A DNA stretch of 58,608 bases from Pirellulales bacterium (lineage in GTDB: Bacteria > Planctomycetota > Planctomycetia > Pirellulales > JACPPG01): the NCBI GenBank assembly GCA_036490175.1, contig DASXEJ010000363.1, forward strand, positions 1 through 58,608. Reading direction: 5' to 3'. The notes under the pieces were generated by a model that was given only the letters and a program-made list of their open reading frames with translations, made no database searches and was not told where the DNA came from. Of this stretch, positions 9,492 through 18,609 are shown one piece after another. The position numbers and the translations under genes were made by a program. Within the stretch, counting starts at the first letter, position 1; each line of letters begins with the position of its first letter.

Positions 9492-11057
9492 TCAGTTCTC
9501 GACTCTACCAAGAACGCGAGGCGGGTCCCAGCGCGCCGTCAGGCGACTGACCACGGGCAGAATCACCAGGCCGACGGCGGCAGCCAAAACGCGGCACGGA
9601 AAGACCGATTCACCCGTCGCCAAATCATACCACTCGGTCGGGTCCTGGCCACTCAGACTCGACCAGATCTCGGCATACGGCACTAGCGCAGGCAGCCCGA
9701 AGATCGGAATTCCCCCTCCCAGCCGCAGCACCAGCGAGACGCCGAAGGCCGCCATAGATCCGCTGCGGTTGGCCCGAGGGTCGAACAGCGCCATGACCAA
9801 TTGGGGAAAGAGCAGCACGAACACCAGGTCCGAGGTAAAGAACCATAGCTCGGCGACGCTGCGTACGGCCAGTGCCATAGCGGTCGCGCTGACGGCCAAT
9901 ACGACGATCGATCCGCGAATCACATGGCGCAGTGCAGGGATCGATCCCTGGGGCGCAAAAATCCGGTGGAAGATATTCCAACTGAACATCGATCCAGCGG
10001 AAAGTATCGAAGCGCTAAAGCTCGATGTGACGGCCCCCACGATGGCGCCCAGTCCGAGCGTCGCCACGGCAGGCGGTGTGGCCTGGCGCAATAACATCGG
10101 CAGGGCCATCGTCGGATTGTCGGCCAGTGCGGCCCGCTGCTGATCATCCCAGCCGGAATAAGCGAACGCCGCAATTCCCAGCAACACCGGTGGCACGGTC
10201 AAGGCGATCGTTAGTCCACCGGCAATGACCGAATGCCAGCGCGCTTTGGCGACCGTTTGGCAAGACAGCACCCGTTGGAAATAGCAATTCCAAGGTATGC
10301 CTCCCAGCACAAGCATGATGCTGAGATCCCACCACCCGCAGCGCATGGCCAGTGGCCAGTGCGGATCGCCGCCGGTAAGTGGCGCGAGCGGTGCGGCGAG
10401 CGATCCCATCTGTTGAGAATAATAATCCCAGGCGGCCTGCAGTCCGCCTGTCTCGGACAGTGCAAACGGCAGCGCCGCCAACATGCCAATTGGCACGAGC
10501 ATAATCTGAAAAACATCGGTGTATGCCACGGACCACATACCACCGACGACCGTGTAGCCCGTGACGACCGCAGCCGACACGATAATGGCCGTCGTGAGTT
10601 CGACGTTCAGGATCACACTGCATGTGGCCCCGATGGCGACCAGCAACTCGGCGCTCCAAAAAAGTTCGCCTAACATCGCCGGCAAGAAAAGCACGGCAGC
10701 CCAACCGCGTCCGAATCGCACCTCGAAGGGATCGACCAGCGTCGTGAATTCCCAGCGGCGCATCGGACCTGCAAAGATCAAGCCACCGAGTATCAGGCTG
10801 ATGCCGAAGCAAATTCCCCCTTGCAGCCCGGCCGCCAGTCCCGACTGTGTCTTTTCGACAGTACCCAGCAGGTATCCGCCATCGACCCAGGTGGCCGTGG
10901 TCGTTAGCACGGCGATCCAAAGGGGTATGTTGCGGCCCGCCAGCAGCAACTCGCCAGGCGAGTGGTGAACTTTGCGCCCGGCCCACCAGCCAACGGCTAA
11001 AAACAGGGCAAACATCGCCGCCATGGCAATTACGCCCGCCCAGAAGATGCCCTGCAT
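9492..11057 (-). CDS. Sodium/choline symporter resembling CHT1 (SLC5A7), SSS family
   Basis: 521 aa from MQGIFWAGVIAM, chosen because GGGGAGA sits 9 bases upstream; an ATG 21 bases earlier also exists. About 13 hydrophobic helices. Stretches I recognise from animal CHT1 include TATWVDGGYLLGT, SLILGGLIFAGPMR, DPFEVRFG, GGMWSVAYTDVFQ, LGGIPWNCYFQRVLS and SSFSASILSAGSMFSWNI. CHT1 is the high-affinity Na+-coupled choline carrier, so choline uptake across the inner membrane is inferred. The next gene downstream is a phosphatidylcholine synthase, which needs free choline. Similarity is from memory and by eye. Confidence 0.85.
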   Translation of the reverse strand: MQGIFWAGVIAMAAMFALFLAVGWWAGRKVHHSPGELLLAGRNIPLWIAVLTTTATWVDGGYLLGTVEKTQSGLAAGLQGGICFGISLILGGLIFAGPMRRWEFTTLVDPFEVRFGRGWAAVLFLPAMLGELFWSAELLVAIGATCSVILNVELTTAIIVSAAVVTGYTVVGGMWSVAYTDVFQIMLVPIGMLAALPFALSETGGLQAAWDYYSQQMGSLAAPLAPLTGGDPHWPLAMRCGWWDLSIMLVLGGIPWNCYFQRVLSCQTVAKARWHSVIAGGLTIALTVPPVLLGIAAFAYSGWDDQQRAALADNPTMALPMLLRQATPPAVATLGLGAIVGAVTSSFSASILSAGSMFSWNIFHRIFAPQGSIPALRHVIRGSIVVLAVSATAMALAVRSVAELWFFTSDLVFVLLFPQLVMALFDPRANRSGSMAAFGVSLVLRLGGGIPIFGLPALVPYAEIWSSLSGQDPTEWYDLATGESVFPCRVLAAAVGLVILPVVSRLTARWDPPRVLGRVEN

Positions 11058-11302
11058 CGAGTCAATCTCCCCTGGCATCGTGGCGCCGGCGGCGCAAGGT
11101 TTGCACAGTCGTGACTAGAAGAATATAGGCGATCTTGCCATGTTCGACAGCTTGATCGTCCCACCCGGCGGGTGCATGCCGAATGGCAGCGAGAGATTTT
11201 GTGCTGATTGGCCGCCTGGGACGCATGGCGTAGAATTAAGGAAGTTGTGGGGAAGGGTTGAACGCTCCGGCAATTCCGCTTCTGAGCAGAAAGACATGGA
11301 AT

Positions 11303-11827
11303 ATGGATACGCAACCGCAACTTGAAAAACCAATTCGCGTCGGCATCTATTCCAAAATTCAAAATGCCGAGTGCGCCGTGCACGGCCTGTTAGACCTCGG
11401 GTTCACCAAGGATCAGATTACGGTGATCTGCTCAGAGGATTGGAAGGCCGCGCACTTCCGCGAATTTCATCACGAAGACCCAGCCGGCGCGCATACTCCG
11501 GCCGCCATTGCGGTGGGCGGGGCTCTTGGGGCGGTCCTGGGTGGCATGGCGGCCGTCGTCGGCACCGTCGCCACCGGAGGCGTGGGACTGCTGGCAGCCG
11601 GCGGTGCATCGGCCTGGGCGGGCGGCATCGTGGGTGGCTTGATTGGCGCCATGATGACGCGTGGCGTCGAAAGAGAGTTGGCGGACTACTACGACCAGGC
11701 GATCGTCGCCGGCAAGATCCTGGTGGCGGTGGAAGATCGCAGTGATCGGGGCGCACAAAATTTGGCCGCGGCGACACGCGTCTTCGAAGAGGCCGGAGCC
11801 GAGCCGGTATCGCTACGCGAAAGTTGA
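11303..11827 (+). CDS. Glycine-rich general-stress-type protein with hydrophobic centre
   Basis: 174 aa starting MDTQPQLEKPIRVGIYS. The N-terminal half (AECAVHGLLDLGFTKDQITVICSE) resembles the YflT/general-stress-17M fold. The middle (about residues 70-120) is a Gly/Ala-rich hydrophobic block with GGALGAVLGG-like glycine zippers that could insert in membranes. The C-terminus returns to a folded GKILVAVE segment. This is the architecture of uncharacterised stress-related proteins in many phyla. It is alone on the plus strand and divergent from the choline transporter across 245 bases. A stress role is inference. Confidence 0.7.
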   Translation: MDTQPQLEKPIRVGIYSKIQNAECAVHGLLDLGFTKDQITVICSEDWKAAHFREFHHEDPAGAHTPAAIAVGGALGAVLGGMAAVVGTVATGGVGLLAAGGASAWAGGIVGGLIGAMMTRGVERELADYYDQAIVAGKILVAVEDRSDRGAQNLAAATRVFEEAGAEPVSLRES

Positions 11828-12019
11828 ACAGCACCACCTAGCTGGACGCGATATCGCCGTCCGATCGCGGCGAAGCGCCAGCGGGCGGCACTGGCTGGTT
11901 CTGGGTGACCAGTTCGCATGGCCAACTTCGCTGCCCCTGCACGCTGGCAGCGCATCTGCTAAACTTGGGCGCGCCCCGGCATTTTGGCCGGGATCATTCC
12001 CAATGCGTGGAGTTGCCCG

Positions 12020-12550
12020 ATGAAAGGCTTGGATTTTCTACTCGTTATCGCAGCCATTGCACTGACCGCCGTCTGCTGGGGCGCCTACGGGCCTGTATTG
12101 CACCGCGGCCAGACTGCGATGGAGGGGAGCCGTCTGCGACCGTTGTTGTGCGTGGGAATGGCGTACTTCGTGATTGCCGTCGTCGTGCCGATCGTTTGGC
12201 TGTATCTGCACGGCGAAAAGGGGGATTGGACTCCGACCGGGATCATCTGGAGTTCAGGCGGAGGAATCGCGGGGGCATTGGGCGCACTGGGCATCATCCT
12301 GGCCTTCAATTTCGGCGGCAAGCCAACCTATGTCATGCCGCTCGTGTTCGGTTGCGCACCAGTCGTGAACGCCTTTCTGACGATCTACTGGGCCGGCTCT
12401 TGGAAAGAGGTCAGCCCGATGTTTCTCGCCGGTCTGATCCTGGTCGCCGTGGGTGCCTTCACGGTGTTATTCTTCGCTCCAAAATCGCATGCCGGCCCAG
12501 CCGGAGCATCGCACGCACCCGCGGCCGTCGAATCGGCCGAAGTGCATTAG
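12020..12550 (+). CDS. Small multi-pass membrane protein (EamA/DMT-like)
   Basis: 176 aa from MKGLDFLLVIAAIAL; GGAG is 8 bases upstream. About five hydrophobic helices, with GGIAGALGALGIILAFNFGGKPTYVMPLVFG in the middle reminiscent of half-size drug/metabolite transporter units. The C-terminus is Ala-, Pro- and His-rich and soluble. A five-helix unit would have to dimerise to transport. Substrate unknown; a transporter role is inference. Confidence 0.7.
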   Translation: MKGLDFLLVIAAIALTAVCWGAYGPVLHRGQTAMEGSRLRPLLCVGMAYFVIAVVVPIVWLYLHGEKGDWTPTGIIWSSGGGIAGALGALGIILAFNFGGKPTYVMPLVFGCAPVVNAFLTIYWAGSWKEVSPMFLAGLILVAVGAFTVLFFAPKSHAGPAGASHAPAAVESAEVH

Positions 12551-12637
12551 GCGCGTCTCACGCGAAATGCGCTGCGCGTCGGGAGCAGAATTGCTGCGAA
12601 GAAGCGGCACCAGCAGAGTTACCAGGTCAACACCTGG

Positions 12638-14113
12638 CTACTCGGTATCTGATTTATCTGCTTTGACCGGCTTGTTGGGTTGGTACGGTCGTCGCTTTTG
12701 GAAATTGGCCGCGTCCGTGGGCGTAGCGGTACGCATGAGCGAGCCGTCTTTCGGTTCGGCCGGAATTCTTTCGCGCGTGCCGTTGCGTCCGAAACGTACG
12801 ACCTGTCGCGGGTCTTTCCAGCCAGAGAGTTCGACGAACTTCGACATCGGAATGCGTTCGACGCCGGCCTGGTCGGCCTTGGTGATCATGGCCGTCGCAC
12901 CGATGTTCGCGTCGCGGTCCGTCGGAATCTTTCCTTCCAACAGGAATCGCGTGTTGATGTCGATGTTGCCTGTGATCTTGCCCAAGGGGTCCATCTCGGC
13001 ATCGATGATGCCGCCGACCGATGTAACCAGGTCCTTGACTATGGCGCGATCGTCTTGGCCATCGCCATCGAGATCGATGGTGCCGAAGATCGCCACGTGC
13101 GTGCGCTGCCCCGGATGCCAGAGCGGCGTGTAGATCTTGTCGTCGGGGGCGATCGGGTTGGCGAAATCCTCGTCGAGAATGCGGGCGCGGGCCAGATGGT
13201 CTCCCAGAATGTCGGTGACTTCGATGCGAGCTTTCAAGCCTTCGCCCTGCGACGTATTGGCCTCCTTGGCGTGTACGCTGAACGTCACCAAGGGGATCAA
13301 TTGGTCCTCGCGACCCAGATCGATATAGACATTTCCTTCCTTGCCGCCGTTGAGGTCGATGGCGCGAATGACCCCTTGCGCCACTTCGAAATGAGATTTC
13401 GTCAGTTTCTTGACCTTTTCGTTCTGCAGCAGGTTGGTTTGCGCCAATGTCTTGATTTCGTTGCCGAGTGCCGCCTCTTTCTTGATGGCCTGATCGGCGA
13501 TCTGACTTTTTTCGGAATCTTTCTGGGCCAGCTTTGAATTCAAGTCCTCATTCGAGGCGTTGATTCGTTGCCGATCGGAATCGAAAGTCGTTTGCCGATC
13601 CAGCAAGTCTTTGGCCGAGTCGTCCGACTTGTCGCGGAACTCCTTGATCTGCCTGTCGCGCTCTTCCTCGCGACGCGTGAACTGGTCCTGCAATTCCTTG
13701 AACTTGTTCTGCATGTCCGTATTGGAGGCGAACAGTTCTTGGTTCGTGTTCCATAGCGACTCGAGCGTGCCGCGATATTGCTGCTTCTCAGGCGGCAGCG
13801 TCGCGGCGAATTGTTTCATGTCATCCTGGAAGATCCCTTTGACCGTCCCCGCGGCATTTTCCTCATCCTTCTTTTCTTGTCCGACCGGCATCTTAGGATC
13901 GACGCCGAGGCGCTCCATGAGGAAGGTAATCTCCGACTGCATCTTCAGCGCGTTGGCCTTGTCGTCTTGCGCCGCCTTTTCAAGCTGGGTGTTCCTGGCG
14001 ACCGATTCTTGAAAATTGCGAACGTACAAGAACGTGACCACCGCTAGCACGATCGTGAGCATCACGAACACGATCAGGGCGATTTGCAATCCTTGGTTTT
14101 CAGCGCGGGCCAT
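12638..14113 (-). CDS. Membrane-anchored coiled-coil protein of unknown function
   Basis: 491 aa with GGAGGA seven bases before the ATG. Residues about 9-31 form one transmembrane helix (IALIVFVMLTIVLAVVTFLYV). Residues about 35-250 are long heptad-like, highly charged helices, strongly predicted to be coiled coil. The C-terminal 200 residues form a folded domain (AQGVIRAIDLNGGKEGNVYIDLGREDQL, VAIFGTIDLDGDGQDD). The topology suggests a periplasmic coiled coil, like envelope spacers or MreC-type proteins. I do not recognise a named family; similar proteins are known as planctomycete hypotheticals. Single gene. Confidence 0.75.
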   Translation of the reverse strand: MARAENQGLQIALIVFVMLTIVLAVVTFLYVRNFQESVARNTQLEKAAQDDKANALKMQSEITFLMERLGVDPKMPVGQEKKDEENAAGTVKGIFQDDMKQFAATLPPEKQQYRGTLESLWNTNQELFASNTDMQNKFKELQDQFTRREEERDRQIKEFRDKSDDSAKDLLDRQTTFDSDRQRINASNEDLNSKLAQKDSEKSQIADQAIKKEAALGNEIKTLAQTNLLQNEKVKKLTKSHFEVAQGVIRAIDLNGGKEGNVYIDLGREDQLIPLVTFSVHAKEANTSQGEGLKARIEVTDILGDHLARARILDEDFANPIAPDDKIYTPLWHPGQRTHVAIFGTIDLDGDGQDDRAIVKDLVTSVGGIIDAEMDPLGKITGNIDINTRFLLEGKIPTDRDANIGATAMITKADQAGVERIPMSKFVELSGWKDPRQVVRFGRNGTRERIPAEPKDGSLMRTATPTDAANFQKRRPYQPNKPVKADKSDTE

Positions 14114-14620
14114 ACATTCCTCCTCCGCAACAGTGTGGGTCCGTTGCTATTGCTGTCGCTCAGGCAAAGCCTGCTACTTGCGGTCGAACGCGATTCGTCG
14201 GGAGAGAGTCATCGCGCACAGTCAGCGAAACTACCTCAAGCGCAGGATGATGTTCCGTGGCGCAATTCTTCCGCTGCGGCAGCTTGGTTGGAAGCGGACG
14301 TTCCCGCCGCCAGGTGGTGTTGCCGAAAGCGCGACTGAAAGACGCCTGAAGATAGGGCCGGGCCGACGGTAACTCTTGGTTGCCGAAGGCCTTCCTTCGA
14401 GTTTACGCAGCCGCTAGAGACATGTCAAAGATTGCTAATCGAGGTTCCCAAGCAGGGAACTGCGGGGCTACGCCGGCGGCGCCCGAGCACACGCTATGCA
14501 GGGGGCGAATTCACTGCGGCCCGGAGGGCGTCGTGCCTGGCGTCGGTAACTCCCACCCTACGAACTGGCGGGGTATTTTAGAGGGACGAGCGGAATTCAA
14601 AACCCGGGCGCAGTAGCACC
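14114..14620. other. Intergenic stretch, 507 bases
   Basis: Separates two divergent genes and so must hold both promoters. Short open frames inside lack protein-like composition. No RNA gene, repeat or terminator stands out. Confidence 0.5.
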
Positions 14621-15793
14621 ATGCGGATAATAGCGTTCACAGGCTTTCGTTTGGCCTTGGTCGGGTGCTGCCTTACGGCCTCCTTGGCCACGGGCAGCGA
14701 TCAGGCGCCATCGGGTTCGCTAGCGGCGTTCGGTCCGCTTCTGGAACGTGCGGAAGCGGAACTAAGCGTGCCGCTGGCGACGGTCATGGATAAACAACTG
14801 GCACCCCCTAGCGGCGACCGGCACGATTATTTTGCCCTCAGCCCCTATCACTGGCCGAACCCGGATTCGTCCGACGGCCGCCCCTACGTGTTTCGCGATG
14901 GCCAGGTGAACCCCGCGGCCGAAGGGGATGGTTACGACCGCATGGCGTACTTCCGCATGGGAGATGCGGTTACTTATTTGGCCGTCGCCTTCGACGTGAC
15001 CAAGGAGGCACGATATGCGCGGCGGGCCGCCGAGTGGCTGCGGGCCTGGTTCGTCATGCCGGCGACACGCATGAATCCGAACTTACGCTTTGCGCAGTGC
15101 ATTCCTGGCGATGCGGAAGGCTTGCCGATCGGCCTTATTCGCGGAATGACGATCATTGATGTCGTGCGGGCCGAGCGTCTTCTGATCGGCACGGCCGCAT
15201 GGACACACGAAGATGCCGACGCCCTGCGAGGTTGGGCACAAGACTACCTGCGCTGGCTACGCGAAGATTCCCTCGGACAGCGCGAAGCCCGCGCACAAAA
15301 CAATCACGGCACCTGGTACGACGCGCAGCTAGCCAGTCTCGCCTGCTATCTCGGTGACGTACGATTGGCACGGCAAGTGGTCGCTACGGCTGCCACGACG
15401 CGCATTGCCAAGCAAGTGCAGCCGACCGGCCGCCAACCCTTCGAGCTCATGCGCACCAAGTCTTGGGATTATTCGGTCATGAATTTAGAAGCCCTGGTGA
15501 CAATGGCGGATGTGGGTAGCGCCGTGAACGAAGATCTGTGGAATTTCTCGACGCCCGACGGACGAAGCATACGCCGAGCGCTCGATTTTCTCCTTCCTTT
15601 TGCGACTGGGGCCGACGACTGGCCGTCGAAGCAGATCAAACCGTTCGAGCGCGGCAGATTGGCGCCGGTTCTGCGGCGTGCGGCGATTGCATTTCCGGAG
15701 GGGCCCTACACCGTTGCGCTTGACAAGGTTGGCCCGTTGGACGCTGCCACGTTATTGCGCTGCCGGTTGCTGGAGATACCGCTCTCGCCGTGA
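14621..15793 (+). CDS. Secreted alginate lyase-family protein (PF05426)
   Basis: 390 aa with a signal peptide (FRLALVGCCLTASLATGS, cut at about 25). The fold is an (alpha/alpha) toroid. Family marks are YHWPNPDSSDGRPYV with DGQVNP after it, an asparagine-histidine block AQNNHGTWYDAQ at about residues 226-237, and RTKSWDYSVMNLEAL. These are the substrate-binding and catalytic Asn-His-Tyr regions of PL5-like lyases, which cut uronic-acid polysaccharides by beta-elimination in the periplasm. There is no polysaccharide-utilisation locus around it. It ends 20 bases before the convergent PDZ gene. Confidence 0.85.
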   Translation: MRIIAFTGFRLALVGCCLTASLATGSDQAPSGSLAAFGPLLERAEAELSVPLATVMDKQLAPPSGDRHDYFALSPYHWPNPDSSDGRPYVFRDGQVNPAAEGDGYDRMAYFRMGDAVTYLAVAFDVTKEARYARRAAEWLRAWFVMPATRMNPNLRFAQCIPGDAEGLPIGLIRGMTIIDVVRAERLLIGTAAWTHEDADALRGWAQDYLRWLREDSLGQREARAQNNHGTWYDAQLASLACYLGDVRLARQVVATAATTRIAKQVQPTGRQPFELMRTKSWDYSVMNLEALVTMADVGSAVNEDLWNFSTPDGRSIRRALDFLLPFATGADDWPSKQIKPFERGRLAPVLRRAAIAFPEGPYTVALDKVGPLDAATLLRCRLLEIPLSP

Positions 15794-15813
15794 GGAATCC
15801 AGCTGTGATCGCG

Positions 15814-16914
15814 TTACGGCGAAGGCTTTTCCGGCGAGTTGGGGATCAGCCGGAATTTAGGGCCTGATTCTTCGCGATCGTTCGCTCCGTTTGGCGGCAC
15901 GCTTTGAATCGAATTGTTTGAGGAGCGAATTTGAAGTTGCTTCACATCGTCGCGGAATTTGTTCAGTGACTCGTTAAGCCGCGACAACTGCCCTTCCAAC
16001 TCGGCCACTCGGCGCTCGAGAACTCGCACGCGATCGTCCGCATCTTCGACAACAATCTCGGCACCGTTCGCCTCCGGTGTTGAGGGAAGGGATCGCGGCG
16101 GCTCTGCCCCGGGCGATGGTAAAGATGCCGCACGCATCGCTGGTTCCACGACGACAGTTCGCGCGACTTGAGTGCCGGCTTCGTTGAGCGTGAACGACAG
16201 TGATTGACCGACGCGCACCGAACTAAGGATTTGCGCCGCCTCTTCGGGAGAGCCAACATTGTGGCCGTCGATGGCCAAAATGACGGCGTCGGCCGGGATG
16301 CCCGCTTTGTCAGCAGCGGAATTCTTGGTGACGCGGGCGATATGAACGCCGCGCTCACCCGACAGCCGTAACGTGCGTTGCAATTCTTCATTAACCGGTT
16401 GGACACGTATTCCCAAGGGCGCCGGCGCGGTCCTTTTCGCGGTCGCGGACGTTGGCCCCAGTTTCATCTGCGGTGTCGCGGGCGTTGCCGCCTGGCGGCG
16501 CCCCAAGACGACGTCTGCCGAGACCGTTTCGCCATCGCGGACGAGTTGGAAGGAAACCTTGGCGCCGACGGGAAACGGGGCCAATCGGCTGGCGAAGTCG
16601 TCGATCGATCGTACGTTCATCGATCCGATCGCGGTTATGAGATCACCCGTCTTCAGCCCAGCCTTTTCAGCGGGCCCAGCGGGGGTAACATCGATAATGC
16701 GAATTCCATCGCCTGGGCCACGATCATCGACTTTGATTCCGAGATAACCTGGCTCGTCGGCCGGTGCCTTTTGCTGCCTGGTAGGAACGGCAGGGTCGTC
16801 AACAAATGGATCTCGCACCTGAGCAGAGGCGCGTCCCATCAAGCCCGGTGTGCCTGCCCCCACGAAGAGAATTGCCAGGACGAACGCAGCCCGATCCTCG
16901 GTCGATAGTCTCAC
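15814..16914 (-). CDS. Periplasmic protein with two PDZ domains and a coiled coil
   Basis: 366 aa. I chose a GTG at 16914 because AGGAGG lies 9 bases upstream and the first residues then form a signal peptide (FVLAILFVGAGTPGLMGRASA). The frame is open for another 441 bases upstream, but that part lacks protein features and overlaps the GNAT gene. Two PDZ domains follow: the first near PGYLGIKVDD...GPAEKAGLKTGDLI, the second near APLGIRVQP...SAADKAGIPADAVI. No protease domain is present. After an acidic, Ser/Pro-rich linker there is a heptad segment (VRVLERRVAELEGQLSRLNE). It is likely an envelope adaptor that binds C-terminal peptides. Confidence 0.85.
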   Translation of the reverse strand: MRLSTEDRAAFVLAILFVGAGTPGLMGRASAQVRDPFVDDPAVPTRQQKAPADEPGYLGIKVDDRGPGDGIRIIDVTPAGPAEKAGLKTGDLITAIGSMNVRSIDDFASRLAPFPVGAKVSFQLVRDGETVSADVVLGRRQAATPATPQMKLGPTSATAKRTAPAPLGIRVQPVNEELQRTLRLSGERGVHIARVTKNSAADKAGIPADAVILAIDGHNVGSPEEAAQILSSVRVGQSLSFTLNEAGTQVARTVVVEPAMRAASLPSPGAEPPRSLPSTPEANGAEIVVEDADDRVRVLERRVAELEGQLSRLNESLNKFRDDVKQLQIRSSNNSIQSVPPNGANDREESGPKFRLIPNSPEKPSP

Positions 16915-17139
16915 AGCAAAGGCCCTCCTGCTGGCAAGCAAGCCCGCGATAGTATCGCCAGCCGACGGTGACGTTCCCCGCGGCCGGCGTCCATCATTAT
17001 AGACGAATGGCCGCCTGCGACGCCAACGATTCGGCGGTTCATCACGCGCCCACGAACGTACCTGACGTCGCGATGCGTCGTACTTGCAAGCAGCCGTATA
17101 CTTTAAGCGGAACCACATTGTCGGTTGATCGGAACGGAT

Positions 17140-18069
17140 ATGAATGAACAGGCGCCAGGTGACTGCGATATCTCGGTTGCGCTGCCACGAGAGCAGCACG
17201 CAGGGCTGGAACTCGTACTGGCCGACGTACCCCCGGCGAGACGATCGAAGTATGTCGCGCAATTGATCGAATCGGCCCGCCAAGGACGCGTTGATCTGGC
17301 AGGTTTGTTGATAGCGCGACGGCATGGCGACATGGTGGGTGCCGTGTGGGGACAACCTCAGCCAGGGCGCACGGCCAGCGTTTGGCCCCCGGCAGTAGTC
17401 GACCAGCAGGCGGCATGCGACGGCCTCCTCTTGAACGAGTTGATCGCCTGGTTGGAAAGCAATGACATACGCGTGGCGCAGTCGCTATTGAGGGGCAAGA
17501 CGGCGCAGCAAGCGGCGCTGCTGATGGATCATGGTTTTGCCCATTTGGCGGATTTGCTGTACATGGTATGTCCCGCAGGGCAGTTTCCCCGCGATCCGCC
17601 GACGTCGTCCCTAATAATCGAACCAGCGCCGCAGACGGATGTTCGACGGTTGCCCGAGATGATCGCGCGTACCTATGAGGAAACACTCGATTGTCCGCAA
17701 CTTAACGGCGTGCGCGATCTCGATGATGTTCTGGCAGGCTATCGTGCCTGTGGAGAATTCGACCCTGCGCGATGGCTGATCGCGCGCCGTGGTGAACAAG
17801 ACGTAGGCTGCTTGCTGCTCGCGGATCATCCTGATGAAGATCAATGGGAACTGGTGTACGCCGGGCTCGTACCCGAGGAACGCGGCCGTGGCGACGGCAG
17901 AGTCTTAACGCGTTACGCGCAGTTCCTTGCTGGCCAGGCGGGGCGGGCGCGGTTGGTGCTGGCCGTGGATGCCGCCAATGCTCCGGCCGTCGCAACCTAC
18001 GAGCGCGCGGGCTTCGTTGCTTGGGATCGGCGCAGCGCCTATCTCCGTATTTTTCCACACGGGGGGTAG
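17140..18069 (+). CDS. GNAT-family acetyltransferase, two-domain
   Basis: 309 aa from MNEQAPGDCDISVAL; GGAACGGAT precedes the ATG, and a TTG 15 bases upstream is an alternative. The C-terminal half has the acetyl-CoA-binding pattern (LVYAGLVPEERGRGDGRVLTRYA, the R/Q-x-x-G-x-G/A site) and the closing DAANAPAVATYERAGFVAWDRR. The N-terminal half looks like a degenerate GNAT repeat, as in mycothiol-synthase-like proteins. Substrate unknown. It lies before dnaA on the same strand, but the 540-base distance to the dnaA start argues against one operon. Its last codons contain a perfect TTTTCCACA motif (18051-18059). Confidence 0.8.
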   Translation: MNEQAPGDCDISVALPREQHAGLELVLADVPPARRSKYVAQLIESARQGRVDLAGLLIARRHGDMVGAVWGQPQPGRTASVWPPAVVDQQAACDGLLLNELIAWLESNDIRVAQSLLRGKTAQQAALLMDHGFAHLADLLYMVCPAGQFPRDPPTSSLIIEPAPQTDVRRLPEMIARTYEETLDCPQLNGVRDLDDVLAGYRACGEFDPARWLIARRGEQDVGCLLLADHPDEDQWELVYAGLVPEERGRGDGRVLTRYAQFLAGQAGRARLVLAVDAANAPAVATYERAGFVAWDRRSAYLRIFPHGG

Positions 18070-18609
18070 AGGAATTGTGCCGCTCGTTTGATTGCTGCCG
18101 TAAATAAAAATGAACGCCGATTGTCAATGACTTTTTTTCGATCCAGATGACGTGGCGTTGCTTCTCCAATCGTCGCTGATACTTGCGCGAGACAAAAAAA
18201 TCGCGCGCGACGTCGGCGCCTGTGAGTCGACAATGTTTCCACGCTCGCGCGGCTGTCGAGAGATTTTTTTCCGGCGGTGAATTGTCGTCGCAGAGGGCTG
18301 TTTTCTCGGTCTCTTGTACCATCAGGACGAAGCACGCTGCGTGAGGCGCAAATTCTCTTTGACAGCGTTGCCAGCGTCCGTACAATCGCGATCTCTCGGG
18401 TGACAACTTCGACCATTTGGCGCTGGCGATATTCCGATTCAGACCGAACAAGCGTGACGCAACGAATCCACGGGATTTGCTTGCGACAGATCGCATCGGC
18501 ACTCGGGATCGCTCTCACTTTCGGTGCCCAGCTCGTCTGGGAAAGCAAATCGACGTCACGACGGCGCGGTTTGCCGGCGGTGGGGATGCGCGCACGGGGA
18601 AAACAGGAA

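Noticed and set aside
16915..17355. Open frame extending the PDZ protein by 147 codons at its N-terminus
   Set aside because: The extension is arginine- and tryptophan-rich without domain features, overlaps the divergent GNAT gene, and bypasses a GTG with AGGAGG and a signal peptide at 16914.
18277..18609. 111-codon N-terminal extension of DnaA
   Set aside because: The text is basic and low in protein character, contains the T-rich upstream region, and DnaA domain I begins right after the GTG at 18610.
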